Assembly (NCBI GenBank): GCA_025738555.1
Contig: JAOVFP010000003.1
Location: 1,364,001-1,428,000 of the forward strand
Reading direction: 5' to 3'
Origin: Cyathus striatus
Taxonomy: Eukaryota > Basidiomycota > Agaricomycetes > Agaricales > Nidulariaceae
Length of the DNA: 64,000 nucleotides
The translations under genes and the position numbers were made by a program. Position 1 is the stretch's first letter; each line of letters begins with the position of its first letter. The notes under the pieces were generated by a model. It did not search any database, had not been told where the DNA came from, and worked only from the letters and a program-made list of their open reading frames with translations. This document shows positions 34,512 through 45,666 of this stretch, in pieces.

Positions 34512-34900
34512 GTGAGTATGTGGGGGAATAACTGTTGTTGTTTGCAGGGAAGCTTTCTTGCCCAGGAAAGCCACTCAAGGACTACAGGTGCTATGTCATT
34601 GGATGTGATCAAACAAACAAGAGGAAGGACCATACAATAATTCACATTGGAGGTCACTTAGATCAAAGGCTATTCCAGTGTTCACATTGTCTGTCTTGTT
34701 TTTTCACAAAAATGATCTAAAACACCATGAACTTGGGCATACAGGCCTTCAATGTTTTGTCTGTCATATGTGTTGCTTTAAGCATTCAACATTCATCTGA
34801 TGCAATCTTTTATTATGTCATATCAAAAGAATGCATAAGGATGAGGTGAGTGTGACAAGGGGGGAGTCACATGCAGTAAAGAAGGTGAAAACTAAATGAA
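34512..34900 (+). pseudogene. C2H2 zinc-finger protein remnant
   Basis: After a short intron (GTGAGT 34512 to GCAG 34547) the plus strand encodes YRCYVIGCDQTNKRKDHTII followed by HIGGH, then FQCSHC, a classic C2H2 start. The frame stops at 34718. The next frame continues with HKNDLKHHELGHTGLQCFVC, CFKHSTFI, a TGA, and LLCHIKRMHKDE. That makes three successive fingers with a frameshift and a stop. Such fingers usually bind DNA. Only the finger region survives. Confidence 0.6.
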
Positions 34901-35660
34901 GCAGAATGAACTCATGTCATTGTATGGCAAGACATAAGTATATTATGTGCTATGGCTGGTCCATCAATTCTAAGTATACATGTCCATGAACAAACTTCAA
35001 ATTCAGAGCATCTATCACTACAATTATTACTGTAGTTGTTCTCACTTAATACAATTTTTTCTATAATGGTAAATATCTGTTAAATGAGGAGGTAGTGGGC
35101 CCTGCCACTTGCCAGCCCTATTTCTTTATATCATGATTACTACACTTATTTAGTAGATGTATTGCAGGGGCACAGAGGGCAAGGGAATCCTTAGTGCTTT
35201 CTCTTTGGATTTCCCCTTGCTAGATTGTGTGATCATGATATCCAAGTATCTTGGGTTGTCCTTGCATCAACTCATGTGCAGGCCTAAAGGTACATGATCT
35301 ATTTACTGTGTTTATATAAGTACCTTAATGAGGGATAATAAGTTGAAAGGGGCACATATGAGTCTGAGAAGTATGTATTTCTGTTTCATAAGTATGAAAT
35401 CAATAAAATAAAATGTACATTAAGAGAATAAGAAAGAGAAGAGAATAATAAGCTGAATGTGAGCAGTACCATGTAATGTACAGTACTATGAAGACTAGCC
35501 AGGAGAACAGTTGTGCAAATGGAATCAGAATCCAATAAGAAGGGGGGGCAAGTGTGGAAGCATCAATGGACCAGAGTAGTCATGTGACTAATAGATTTAA
35601 ACTCTGTAGCATGTAGATAGTTGATGCAAGGTAAACATCATACATCTACATAGAATTAAG
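34901..35660. other. AT-rich stretch with an interspersed repeat motif
   Basis: No gene. At 35085-35150 lies GGTAGTGGGCCCTGCCACTT followed by GCCAGCCCTATTTCTTTAT, a motif also seen near 11110-11175 (minus) and 40830-40880. Its origin is unknown. Confidence 0.45.
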
Positions 35661-38600
35661 TTAAATTCCAAAATGAACAAATGGAACCCAATCCCATGAC
35701 ATAATATGATTACCTTCCCCTTTCCAATTATTCCTATATTTTTTAGTACTCTGCTGAAGTGCCCATGCTGCCTTTGAGCTATCTAATTTGTGCTTACCAT
35801 TCACTGGCTCAAGCAAGCATCTATACAGTTCTTGTGAAATCTCAGGTGCACAAGCATCACTAATACTCCACATGGTTGCCACAACACTTCTATATCCTGC
35901 ATCTATCATTGCTGTAGAAAGATGTATTGGTTCATCAGAAACTTCTTTGTACCCCAGTCCAGTCTCACATGCAGAAAGGAATGCAAAGTCTGCTTCTTTG
36001 TTGTTTAAAAATAATATATTTTCTATTTTGAGCAAGCCATCATGAACATGAAATGAACTTTCCATTGGATGATTGGACTGTTGTGTACCATGACAGGCTA
36101 AATGAATCCAGCTATGAGTACTCATTGCCTGGAGTACTGCTTCTACAGTGGCAGTTTCTCCTTCAAGTGTTAGAATGTCAATCTCACATTGATTAAAATT
36201 AAATTTTATGTTCTCAACCTCCTTCTTGGTATTTGGAATAGATACCATTCCAGGTGCATTGGCTTGACTGACTGCTACCATTCCTTTGAATTGGGGGGCT
36301 AACTTTTTCTTGATCTGACCAAAGACACTCAGTGTAGTAATATATGATGAAACAACATAATCAGAGATTGATTCATGTAATACACCAGAATGATAAATTC
36401 CTGCAGCATGTATGGGGAGAAATGACAGAGGACCTGATGGACACCACCAGAGGTGGTCAGTGGGATTTTCTGTTGGCTTTTTCAATGCTGTAAGTTAGTT
36501 ATTGTATCATATATTTAAACATAAATTGACACACCTTAAGCTCTAATGCTTTTAATATTGGGTTCACAATGAGCTTCCATAGTTCACCAAGAATGAACTC
36601 CATACTTCCAATCAAGGTAGATTCATTGTGAGCCAATCTTCCTGACCTTTCATTATTGTTCTGTTCTTCACCTCTTAAGTTTTTTACTTTCCAAGATTCT
36701 AGTTTTGCTCCTAGTGCCAGAGCTTTGCTATATGGGATTTGAGAAAGGGGTACATTGAAAACTTTCATTGTGTCTGTGGAGTTCCTATATTTATTTTTGA
36801 GAACCAAGGCATCACACCCCTTTTCATGTATGTGAAGAATGACCACAGTCCCATCACAGGGAACATATGATTTGATCTCCTCATATTCAATAAGCTTCAT
36901 AAAATTCTCCAATCCAGGGAAGGATCTTATTTCATTGATTGCCTCTTGACAATGCTCAAGTGTGTTTTGTCCTGTAAGGTCCTCTGCTGAAAATTTATAT
37001 CAGTACTAAGCTTTTTATTTTTACCAACTAACACACCATTGCTTGTCAACCTTCTTCCAATTAAAATTTCAGACAGAATAAGATACTTTTGTGCATGGCT
37101 CTGATTGATGGACTTAAGATACCTGTAGGTTGTTTTCATGGTGAAAACACAGTTCAGCCCAACCAACCTTCCTTGTTCAAGCCACATGAGTGCCTTGTCA
37201 ATTCTTCCAAGAGATATTGCCAGTGTTGCAGCAGTTCTCACAAAATCTTTCACAATCTTTGTTTTTTCAAATTGAGATTGAAAATGAGTAGATTTAAGAA
37301 TCATGATGAAAGGTAATAGCTCAAAAATGTAATCGTAGTCATTAAGTTTCTGACCAGATTCAATTATCATACTCTTTGAAATTATATCTGCCCAGATTGT
37401 TACAGCCATTCCCTTCAGAGTAAGGGTTTTTTCTGAAGTTGACATAAATTCTTTGATAAGATTATGTGCCCTTTGTATATAATTCTCTTCTCTAGTTTGA
37501 TAAAAAATGCCCATCAAAGACTCTGTAACACACATCAGACTCACTAGATAATCTATTATATTTGGTGGCATGAGTTCAAAAGCTTTCTGTCTACCAGTTA
37601 GTGATTCTTCTAAATCAATCATATGTCCTTGCATTTTAAAGTGCTTGGTCATACAGTTGCACATTGTGTTCAGTATTTGTGACAGAGAGAGGTTGGATTC
37701 AGAGAGTGTTCTAGGGAAGCTTATACTCTGTGATAAAGTGCAAGATACTACTTGTTTTTGGAATGCAATGCATTTGTCTAAATCAGTTACTTCATTAAAG
37801 ATGTCAAACCTTGTAGAATAACACTCAGAAAGGGCAGATAATGTATTTGAATATTTATCATCAACAGGAGGGGTGATATCCAGAATTTTCACATTGACAG
37901 CAATAATATCTTCCAAATCTGTTATGTTGTGGAAATGCCTGAATTGAATGTTCAGGCAAACTCTGAGCATAGAGAGTAATATATCAAGAATAGAATGATT
38001 GCCCATGATTAATAATATCCCATTTTGTAGAACTTCTATTGTTTCATTTATGTCTTGCATGTGATTTGTGGCATTGAATCTTTGCAATAATGAATAGCCA
38101 AGGCGAAGAGTAATGTCAAGAAAATGTGAATGTTGTTGAGATGCCATATTAGCTGCATCCCTATACACATCAATTGCTTCATTTATAACTTTAATATCAT
38201 TGGTAATTTTGTATTCTCTCAGAAGGTTCTCACCAAAACAAGTCTGGAAAACAGGATATTGTGGAGAATCTGGTGACAAAAGATGTAGAACTCTTCGTTG
38301 CTCCTGAACTACTTGACAAATATCCATGGAATCCTTTGCAACCTCAAATAGCTCAGACAATAATGTGCCAAGAGTATTTAAATATCCAGGAAGACGAGGA
38401 TCACCTTCATGAGTCAAATTCACTGCATTTTGCAAGGAATCAATTGATTCATTTATATCACTCATCAAGTATGAAATTTTAAATCGGTTTATGAAACAGA
38501 TCCCTAGTAGCTCAAGAATTTCAGGTGCATTAGAATCTTCAGTTGGCATGAGGTGCAGAGCATCTCTAATGGCACAAATGCTGACTTCAAGATCGACTGG

Positions 38601-38963
38601 TGATTTTGAGCCCCCATATTTGCGGAGCAACGCACTAGCTATCATCACCAGGAACATGTATATAGGTTGTGTGCTTTCAATGTTAATAAGATTGGGTATC
38701 TTCTTGTAGATTTCTACAGCTTGATTTGTATGCTCCAAGTTCCATGTGCTATTAACAAGCTGTAGCAGCAGGTCTGCTACTACACGATAAGGGGCTATTA
38801 ATGTTGGTTCTTGATGCGAGTCTTCCTTTGGAAATATTTCCAGGGGAGATTTAGGATCTTAAGACATGTCAAAAATCGATTTTACAAGTGATGTATTACT
38901 ACATAACCTACCATTTTTATATCTTAACAAAGCAACTTTTAGCTCATCGAGTCTGAGGTCCAT
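35661..38963 (-). CDS. TPR-CHAT protein, copy 2, essentially intact
   Basis: A putative CHAT-family cysteine protease fused to TPR-like repeats. Start ATG 38963 (MDLRLDELKVALLRYKN). Exons: 38963-38912, 38857-37025, 36986-36535 and 36476-35661, with introns of 38-58 bp. With these joints the frame is open for 1050 aa. Helical repeats fill the N-terminal two thirds (SDINESIDSLQNAVNLTHEG, DIKVINEAIDVYRDAANM, RIDKALMWLEQGRLVGLN). The CHAT domain holds His near residue 908 (SWIHLACHG) and Cys near 949 (FAFLSACETGLG), then VVATMWSISDACAPEIS. Exon 4 has five A where copy 1 has four, so the acceptor used by copy 1 would shift the frame; an acceptor 11 nt further on restores it. Substrate and trigger are unknown. 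Confidence 0.8.
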
Positions 38964-39275
38964 GATGTGACTTATAGGTGATTTGAATATTTAGTAATGA
39001 GAAAAGTGACTTATGAACTGGAGCTTGGTTTCCCGAGCAACTATTTCAAAGTTAGGTTATAAATGAAGTGGGTACGAAAATGAGCAGAAGGGTGTCAGCA
39101 CGAGTGTACTTATACATTCCGCTGAGGTCACAGCAGTACATTTAGTAGCAGGCGGATTGCTGTAAACCTTGGCTGGATTGAACGTAACATTCTCTAAACG
39201 TGCAATTCATACCCATGGTGATCGGAATAGCAGTTCATTTCCACGCACAGGAACACTTAACAGCATTGATAACAT
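38964..39275 (-). promoter_or_regulatory. Promoter region of TPR-CHAT copy 2
   Basis: Conserved with the region upstream of copy 1 (29744-30075), including GTGGGTACGAAAATGAG. This is evidence that gene and promoter were duplicated together. Confidence 0.5.
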
Positions 39276-39572
39276 AAATAGTGTTTACAACAGCCCAAAT
39301 ATAATGCTCTTGGTTAGTTTAGACATACTGGGGGTAGATAATACCTAGTAATTCGAAGAAAAAGACATGGGTGTGACAATGAAGAGAGTCAAACCCACAG
39401 GCGACCAGGCATGGGATACGTTTGCAGAAGTACCAATTTCACCAGATTGATATTCGTATTCGAGTTAGCGGGAGGAATGGTAGAGGAGAGGGAAGACATA
39501 CAGTCGTGGTTTGGAGGGCCCGGTCGGCTGATGGGTGATAGTCACTCTTCCCTACCCAACTCATCAGCCTGT
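39276..39572. other. Far edge of the segmental duplication
   Basis: No gene. The block 39490-39568 (GGTTTGGAGGGCCCGGTCGG, CCTACCCAACTCATCAGC) matches 30950-31035. The match ends within a few bases of the TIR element at 39573. Confidence 0.5.
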
Positions 39573-40997
39573 CTATGGTGCAGGGCGCTTAGTCACCTCC
39601 ACTTTTGTATAACTAAAATTAAACCGTGAGAAAACATTTTTTTCCTTACTCCTCTTGCCAAAGTGATTCTTTTAGCAAGAGGAACAAAATGCCCAGACAG
39701 AATTTTGAAATTCTCAAAACTGACAGAGTTATGATTTTCGTCGGACCCAAATTCCGCCGCCTTATATAATCATTACTATATATGGTGATATATTACTTAA
39801 TTTGGTAATATTAGTCATCAAATGCGGCTGCAACAGTCTCAGGAATCCTTCGATGAGAGGTGTAACGCCTGGATGAAAACTGTTTTACCTTCATTTGTGC
39901 GTCTTTTTCCCCAAGCCCTTCACGATAGGCATCCATCCAGCAGATCATGAGATGTTCCCATTTCTGTATGAGTTCAACAAGAACCAATTCAAGTGCTTTT
40001 GGCAGATTTTCCTGCAGTGATATGAAAGTACCATCACAGTGTTCTCTGAGGTATCACCTTACTGACCCACTGCATTCTCAGCCCCTCAATGAGATCTGCC
40101 CCTTCAAGTTCCTCCAGATCAGAATCAACATCATTTTCGGAGTTATTCCCATCTCTGTCCTGGATTTGAAGGGACATAAAAGATTGTACCATGCCAGTGT
40201 GTGCCATTGGACTTGGATTCATTTTCTGATCTGATTCTGAGATCAGATAAGCCCATAGCTGGCCCAGAAGTATCTGAGACTGTGCCATCATTTAGACCTA
40301 ATTTCTTCTGGGCTTTGGCCTCTCAAGCCTGTGCAGCAGCTATCTTTTGAGTTTTACATGGTCCAGGCATAGTATTCCTGCTACCTTTTAAGGTAGTAGG
40401 GTTATGTAGGGTGATGAAAAACCAAATTTTGCAGAGTGAACACCTCCCATCAACCGGAGTTTAAACAAATTCGAAATATCGGTCATTCCCATATCCTAAT
40501 TGCTCAGAGCTGCTTTCTCCCAACCCTCTCCCACCACATCATCAAAGACAACGAAGACAAGAGTTCCTTTATAAGTATTTTTTAATTTGCATTGGCATCA
40601 CTATCACTATTTTCTGTAGTGTGTTTCGTTATATTGTATGTCTTGGAATGCTTTATGAGATATGTGTCAGGGCTTAACTGATGATAGAGCTACTTCACAA
40701 GTCCACTATACTAAGTAATTTATGTTTGGTTTATGTATGTAGTTGCCCTCATGAATTGCCTTGTGATATACCTACTTATGCACTTTCAACAAATCTAAGT
40801 ACATATATTATATATTTATTAAAAAGAATGTCAGGTAGCGGGCCTTGCCGCTAGTCAGCCTTACTGATTTATTAGAGGTATTGTATCTGTAGATACATGT
40901 ATCAAATGATATCTCGATGCCCAGATAATTTCATTTTTTCGACCACCGATTCTGCCGCTGTCCAAAAGTGGAGCTGACTAAGCACCCTGCACCATAG
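39573..40997 (-). mobile_element. 1.4-kb TIR DNA element with a transposon-protein remnant
   Basis: The ends are inverted copies over about 38 bp: CTATGGTGCAGGGCGCTTAG at 39573 and CTATGGTGCAGGGTGCTTAG inverted from 40997, both followed by TCAssTCCACTTTTG-type sequence. Flanking TGT triplets (39570-39572 and 40998-41000) form a 3-bp duplication. The interior encodes only a short minus-strand protein remnant. The superfamily is not certain from the ends. Confidence 0.75.
39810..40310 (-). pseudogene. Transposon-associated protein remnant
   Basis: The minus strand reads MNPSPMAHTGMVQSFMSLQI then DSDLEELEGADLIEGLRM, an acidic segment. After a frame change it continues with TFISLQENLPKALELVLVEL, HLMICWMDAYREGLGEKDAQ and KQFSSRRYTSHRRIPE. 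The last part, WMDAYREGLGxKDAQ with a basic SHRRIP tail, looks like a genuine conserved motif. I recall similar sequence in predicted Agaricomycete proteins but cannot name the family. The TIRs around it make a transposon origin likely. Confidence 0.4.
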
Positions 40998-41009
40998 TGT
41001 CTCATAGGA

Positions 41010-41538
41010 CAGATGAATCCAGGGAGACTAGTTCCCCAAGCTGAAGAAGGCCATAGAAACCAGTAAGAAGAATTGTTAAGCATAGTAATGTGTCATGATC
41101 CGAAGGGATGTCAAGGTCCCGGGAAATGGATTGAATAGAGTCTAGTGGCAGAGGGGGTTTGCATTGTGGTTTTGAGTAGAAATGACATCAACAGCCTAAA
41201 AGAATATCTCGAACTTGTTGAGAGTTACAGATTTCTCAAATCAAGGGATAAAAAGGTTCTAAGCAGTGAATGATCCCTGATAAGTATGTCATCAGTGTTG
41301 ATGATGTAACATTGTGTGACATAAAGAGGAGGTAGTTAATCAAGTTGTCAGCTGTTGGATGAATGGCTAGGTGGTGAATGCGACAGAATTCTAGATAAGA
41401 ATTCAGTGCCGATGAGTAATTAAGAGATGTTGATGTGTCTACATGATAACCAAGGGTTATCATATGTTCCTGTATGAATCGTTCATGTGTCCAAGGAACC
41501 TGGGATGGCTGCTTGGAACATCTGTGTGATAAGTTCAT
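41010..41538 (-). pseudogene. DIRS tyrosine recombinase, N-terminal part
   Basis: The N-terminal SAM-like domain reads SQVPWTHERFIQEHMITLGY, STSLNYSSALNSYLEFCRIH and LINYLLFMSHNVTSSTLMTY. After stops comes the core-entry motif TILLTGFYGLLQLGELVSLD. In active tyrosine recombinases this place normally has a catalytic arginine (LLRLGEL); here it is glutamine, a CGA/CAA-type change. The remaining catalytic residues are missing because the gene ends at the TIR element. Confidence 0.7.
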
Positions 41539-43483
41539 TTTGAGAATGCCCCCAGCACATTTTGAGGGGGTAAGAAATGTTGTAGAGTTAAGCAGGGATC
41601 TATAGCCATTGCTTGAGAAATATCGCCTCTAGAAAGGGCATCTGCAACATTATTGTCAACACCTGAAATGTGTAAAACACACAGCTCAATCTTGCCCTGT
41701 AGAAGAACATTGACTGAAATTTTGAGTAACAAGTTGAGAAGTTTGTTTGGAGCTCGCAAAGAGTTGAACAGTGCTACTGTGTTTGTGCTGTCAGAGTAAA
41801 TGATAATGGTATGAGTAGACAGTATGCAATGTTTGAGGAGGGATAATGCGCAAACAACTGCCATGACTTCAAAAGGGTAAATGTCCAGCCCTATGAGGGA
41901 TTCAGGGAAATCATAATGATATCCAATGTGTAAGAGACAATCCCAGATCCCTATTCCATGTAGACAGGCATCTATGAACAGAGTTGTGTCCACTTGGTCT
42001 GGTGACCACAAGATATCTTCAATAATACAAAGTTCGTGCTCTATAGCTAGATGATTCAATAGCCAAGAAAGATCATCCCAAACTTCATTATTGACATAAA
42101 TTCTCGAATTTGGAGAATTTATTCCTGCCATTTTGCGATAGACAGCAGATAGTCTGGGTCAGAGAAGTGGAAATATGTTCAATGCCCAATTGACCCAACT
42201 GGCAAGCTGTTGAAATTCTCGGAGAGTGTGTTTGAAATAATGGTGAGAAATAAACCACTCAATATGGTGAACTAATTCATTCTTTTTGTCATCTGGCATC
42301 CTGATTGATGGATGATTGACGTCAACAGTAAAACCTATTATAGATAAGATTGATCCATTGAGTTGTTTTTCACAATCATGTGGGATTCCAAGTTCATCCC
42401 ATAGAATCAATAAGCGTGTTTGTCATAATGGAAGATAAGATTGATAAGGATCATACCATTCCACATTTGAGGCTAGATCAACTCCAAAGATGTTGTCAGA
42501 ATAGACACAGAGGTCCAGAATCAGTTTGATGAAAGTGGCAATCCAGTCAACCAATGACATAAATGATATCTATAAGGGAGCTAATTCTCTTCCACCAAAG
42601 ACATTGTTTCTGTCCATGTGAAGTTTCCCATTGGGCATCATAATGATTTGCATCCATTGCCAAAGGGGATGCATAGGTTATTTCACATCTGATTTGAAGG
42701 TGGTAAGATGAACAAGTGGACCATGTTTTCTTTTGAGACGCAAAATTGCATCTCCGAGATGACGTAATGAGTCTAGAGGACAATGTCCATCAACAGCATT
42801 TTGTGAGATAAGACTATTGAGTGCATTTTCACCTGCACTCTGATTAGTAACCATATGAAACAAAGACTCTCCTTTTGGGACTGCATGAATAGGCATTGAA
42901 ATCATGCCTTGAGGTAGTGGAGGTTCAAATGCCAGTGAAAAACGATCAAGTTCGATTTCATGGGCACATTACTGTATTAAAAAAGCTTCTTCTTCCTGGG
43001 TTTGAGAGGGTGTTCACCAGATGCATTCCATGAAGCCGGATATCCTTCCCAAAACTTCGCTTCAGACCAAAAACTATGTCTAAGACCTTCACAAATCAAA
43101 TCTATGAAGCTTTGATTCGGATGACCTATCAAATAGTGCTCAAAAAGATTAATATTAATAGGTGTAACAATTTTAAAGAGATGTTTATATCTTTTCATCA
43201 CTGAATGAATAACAGGATTTCGTGAAAATTCTTTTGGAGGCTTTGAAAATGCATGGGCTTTATACATATAGGAAAGAACTGGAGTTAAAGAAAAAGAAGA
43301 TGAGAAACACTGAAAATGTTTATGATACGATGGATGAAGACTGAAATCTTCAGTTTTGAATTCTTTGACCTCATCATTTTGCAGGTTCTCCTGACCTACG
43401 TGATGCCATTCCATGTCCTGACTGATTGCAGTGGAAACACTTATGAAGGTAGCAGCATCTGTCTCCCCTATATCAGCATCCAA
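41535..43483 (-). pseudogene. DIRS reverse transcriptase and RNase H
   Basis: RT pieces in order: PFEIELDRFSLAFEPPLPQG, MISMPIHAVPKGESLFHMVT, CPLDSLRHLGDAILRLKRKH, NNVFGGRELAPL, FMSLVDWIATFI, then the thumb, ILWDELGIPHDCEKQLNGSI and GFTVDVNHPSIRMPDDKK. RNase H carries TTLFIDACLHGIGIWD, PFEVMAVVCALSLLK, TIIIYSDSTNTVALFN and DNNVADALSRGD, giving D, E, D and D. Three stop codons break the RT; at least one (TGA in PL-stop-QTRLL) fits CGA decay. The segment upstream of the RT (42977-43483) is a DIRS-type linker. RNase H itself is still open from 42131 to 41535. Confidence 0.75.
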
Positions 43484-43540
43484 CAGAGGAGTTGAATTTC
43501 CTACAGACTTCCCCTGACTTCTCGTGTCCTGTGCTTGTTT

Positions 43541-44900
43541 TCATAGCCGATTGCATTTTGTATTCCAGGGGATTGTAGTACTTTCCATCAGGGGAGAGAT
43601 ACACTGTTTCGATGTCTTTGTATTGCCCAAAATCGCAGAGCCTAACATCACACCATGGGGTGATATTGGTTCTAACTCCCTAGTCAAAAGCAATGATTTG
43701 GTGAGCACTTGTGGAGTTGGCAAAGAGTTTAGAGATGAAACTCCCATAGAGGTCAAGTTCTTCCTGTCGATGTGGGAAGACTTTGACCATAGCTTTAGCT
43801 GTGGGGTACCAAGCATTGTACCATTCTCCATCTGTGCAAATTGCTGAAGGTGCACTTGTCCCGCTTGAGGTCGTGGGCTCAAGGTCTCCAATTCGAGATG
43901 GGGTGCTAATGGCTGCTTTGATGACTCCGAGATTGACCGCTTTCCCTTTGACAATGTTGTCCCATTCGCATTCGGGGAAGTTGGGGATGGAAGACGCCTC
44001 CATTGCCCATTGTCAAACAGTGTTGAAGTTGTTAGCAAAGTTGTTGAGCAACTTTCTAGTTTTGACGATGTCAGGGTGAATCCTCTCCTCCTTTTCTTGC
44101 CTCCGCTTAAACCAGGGCATGTCTGCAAGATAGACTCGTTGTTTCTTGTTAGACTCCCAGTCTTCATTGTCCTGTCGGCCAAATGCAGACTCTTCGTCAC
44201 AGTTAGAGGCTCCTGAAAGCACGCACTTGAGGATTGTTTACTCATCTGGTGTGACTCTGGCATCATATTGATGGTGTCCTGCTGTATCAACTCCAATGTG
44301 CTCGGTGAAAGACTCACAGGAGGTATGTTCAGCAAAGTCTTCGAGATATGTGTTGAAGGTTTTATCTGACAAGGATCTGTCACCTGGAGTGAAGACAGGG
44401 AGCTCCCTTCCAAGCAAGGTGATAGCAAAATCCTTGGAGATTTCTCCCTTTGTGAAACAGTTGAATATCTCTTCAAGTTTCTCGGCCAAACCATGTTCGA
44501 AAAAATGCCCTCTATAGTCATACTTGAGCTCCCCTCTCTGACCTCTAGCCAATCTTCCAACGTCATGTTCAGCCTGTCATGAAGACTGAGGTCGATCTGA
44601 ATTACTTCCTTCTCCCCCCTTTCCACCAACTGATTCCCCTCCTTCGACATCGTGCATTTCTGTGATGTTTTGTTCTCCAAGAACGGCGGTGAAGAACTTC
44701 AGGACATTTTGTTCTGGTCCAGCCACAGTCCCTGCCGAGTGATGGGTCGCAGTACCTGCTGGTCCTTGGCGCTCATCCAATGGTGCTGAAGGACCTTGAC
44801 GATGTTGAGATCCTCCAGCCTCACCTCGGTGAGACTTCAATGTATCCAGAATCACTCACCCTTTCCCTTTGTCAAGAGGTGTGAATGAAAGTTTGGTCAT
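43541..44900 (-). pseudogene. DIRS gag-like protein, four premature stops
   Basis: Read from ATG 44900 (MTKLSFTPLDKGKG), one frame continues through the stops at 44858, 44577, 44238 and 44013 down to about 43680 (EWYNAWYPTAKAMVKVFPHR, then LFANSTSAHQIIAFD). Conserved-looking parts are EQNVLKFFTAVLGEQNITEM, LAEKLEEIFNCFTKGEISKD and YLADMPWFKRRQEKEERIHP. Three stops are TGA and one TAA; all can arise from CGA or CAA by C-to-T. The polar sequence and its position before the RT identify it as the first ORF of the element. It has no zinc knuckle. Confidence 0.65.
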
Positions 44901-45014
44901 GATGGGATAATCTGTCTCAGATGTCCCTTCAGCAAATTGAATATGCTGATGTTCTCCACTGGCATGCAGACAAGACATCAGAAATGACTGAAAAAAAAAA
45001 AAAATTTGAATACC

Positions 45015-45655
45015 TTGCTCAGTAGTAACTGTATGAACATGAACTTGTTTTAATAGCTCTCTGGACTACATGCATACTGTACTGTGAAATATATAGATTA
45101 TTAATTCCAGGAAGCTAGATACTATACTATCATGATCATCAGTATGCAAAGTGTCATGGGTATGCAAACTCACAATTTTTGACACATACCCTTCACATAC
45201 TTACCTCAAAACTCTTGGGATTGAAAATGATATATCTCTTCTGCTCAAATCTGCAAAATACAAGATGAGTAACCTTGAAAAGATATTGTGAAATGATTGA
45301 ATACAGATTATTAATTCTAGAAAACCAGATACTATAATGTTGAGTGCATTTAGGTTCCATCAAAATACATTATACACCCTGCTCAAATACTCATATTCCT
45401 TGCTCAGTAGTTACTGTATGAACATGAACTTGTTTTAATAGCTCTCTGGACTACATGCATACTGTACCATGAAATTTGTAGATTATTAATTCCAGGAAGC
45501 CAGATACTATACTATCATAATCATCAGTATGCAAAGTGTCATAGATATGCAAACTTGCATTTTTCAACACACACCCTTCACACACTTACCTCAAAAACTC
45601 TCGGAATTGAAAATGATATATCTCTTCTGCTCAAGTCTGCAAAATACAAGGGGAT
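45015..45655 (+). repeat. Tandem duplication, ~385-bp offset
   Basis: The block from CTTGCTCAGTAG (45015) to TATCTCTTCTGCTCAA (about 45250) is repeated from about 45400 to 45640, offset 385 bp. A shorter third piece (GATTATTAATTCTAG) lies at 45305. No coding function is seen. Confidence 0.7.
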
Positions 45656-45666
45656 ATTTCCATTTT

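Larger units (their letters stand above)
41001..44900 (-). mobile_element. DIRS-like tyrosine-recombinase retrotransposon, truncated and decayed
   Basis: In minus-strand order it encodes a gag-like protein (44900-43541), reverse transcriptase and RNase H (43483-41535), and the start of a tyrosine recombinase (41538-41010). That is the coding order of DIRS elements, which integrate by recombinase rather than integrase. The recombinase is cut short at 41001, where the 39573-40997 element begins. Terminal repeats are not identified. In-frame stops are mostly TGA fitting lost CGA codons. Confidence 0.8.
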
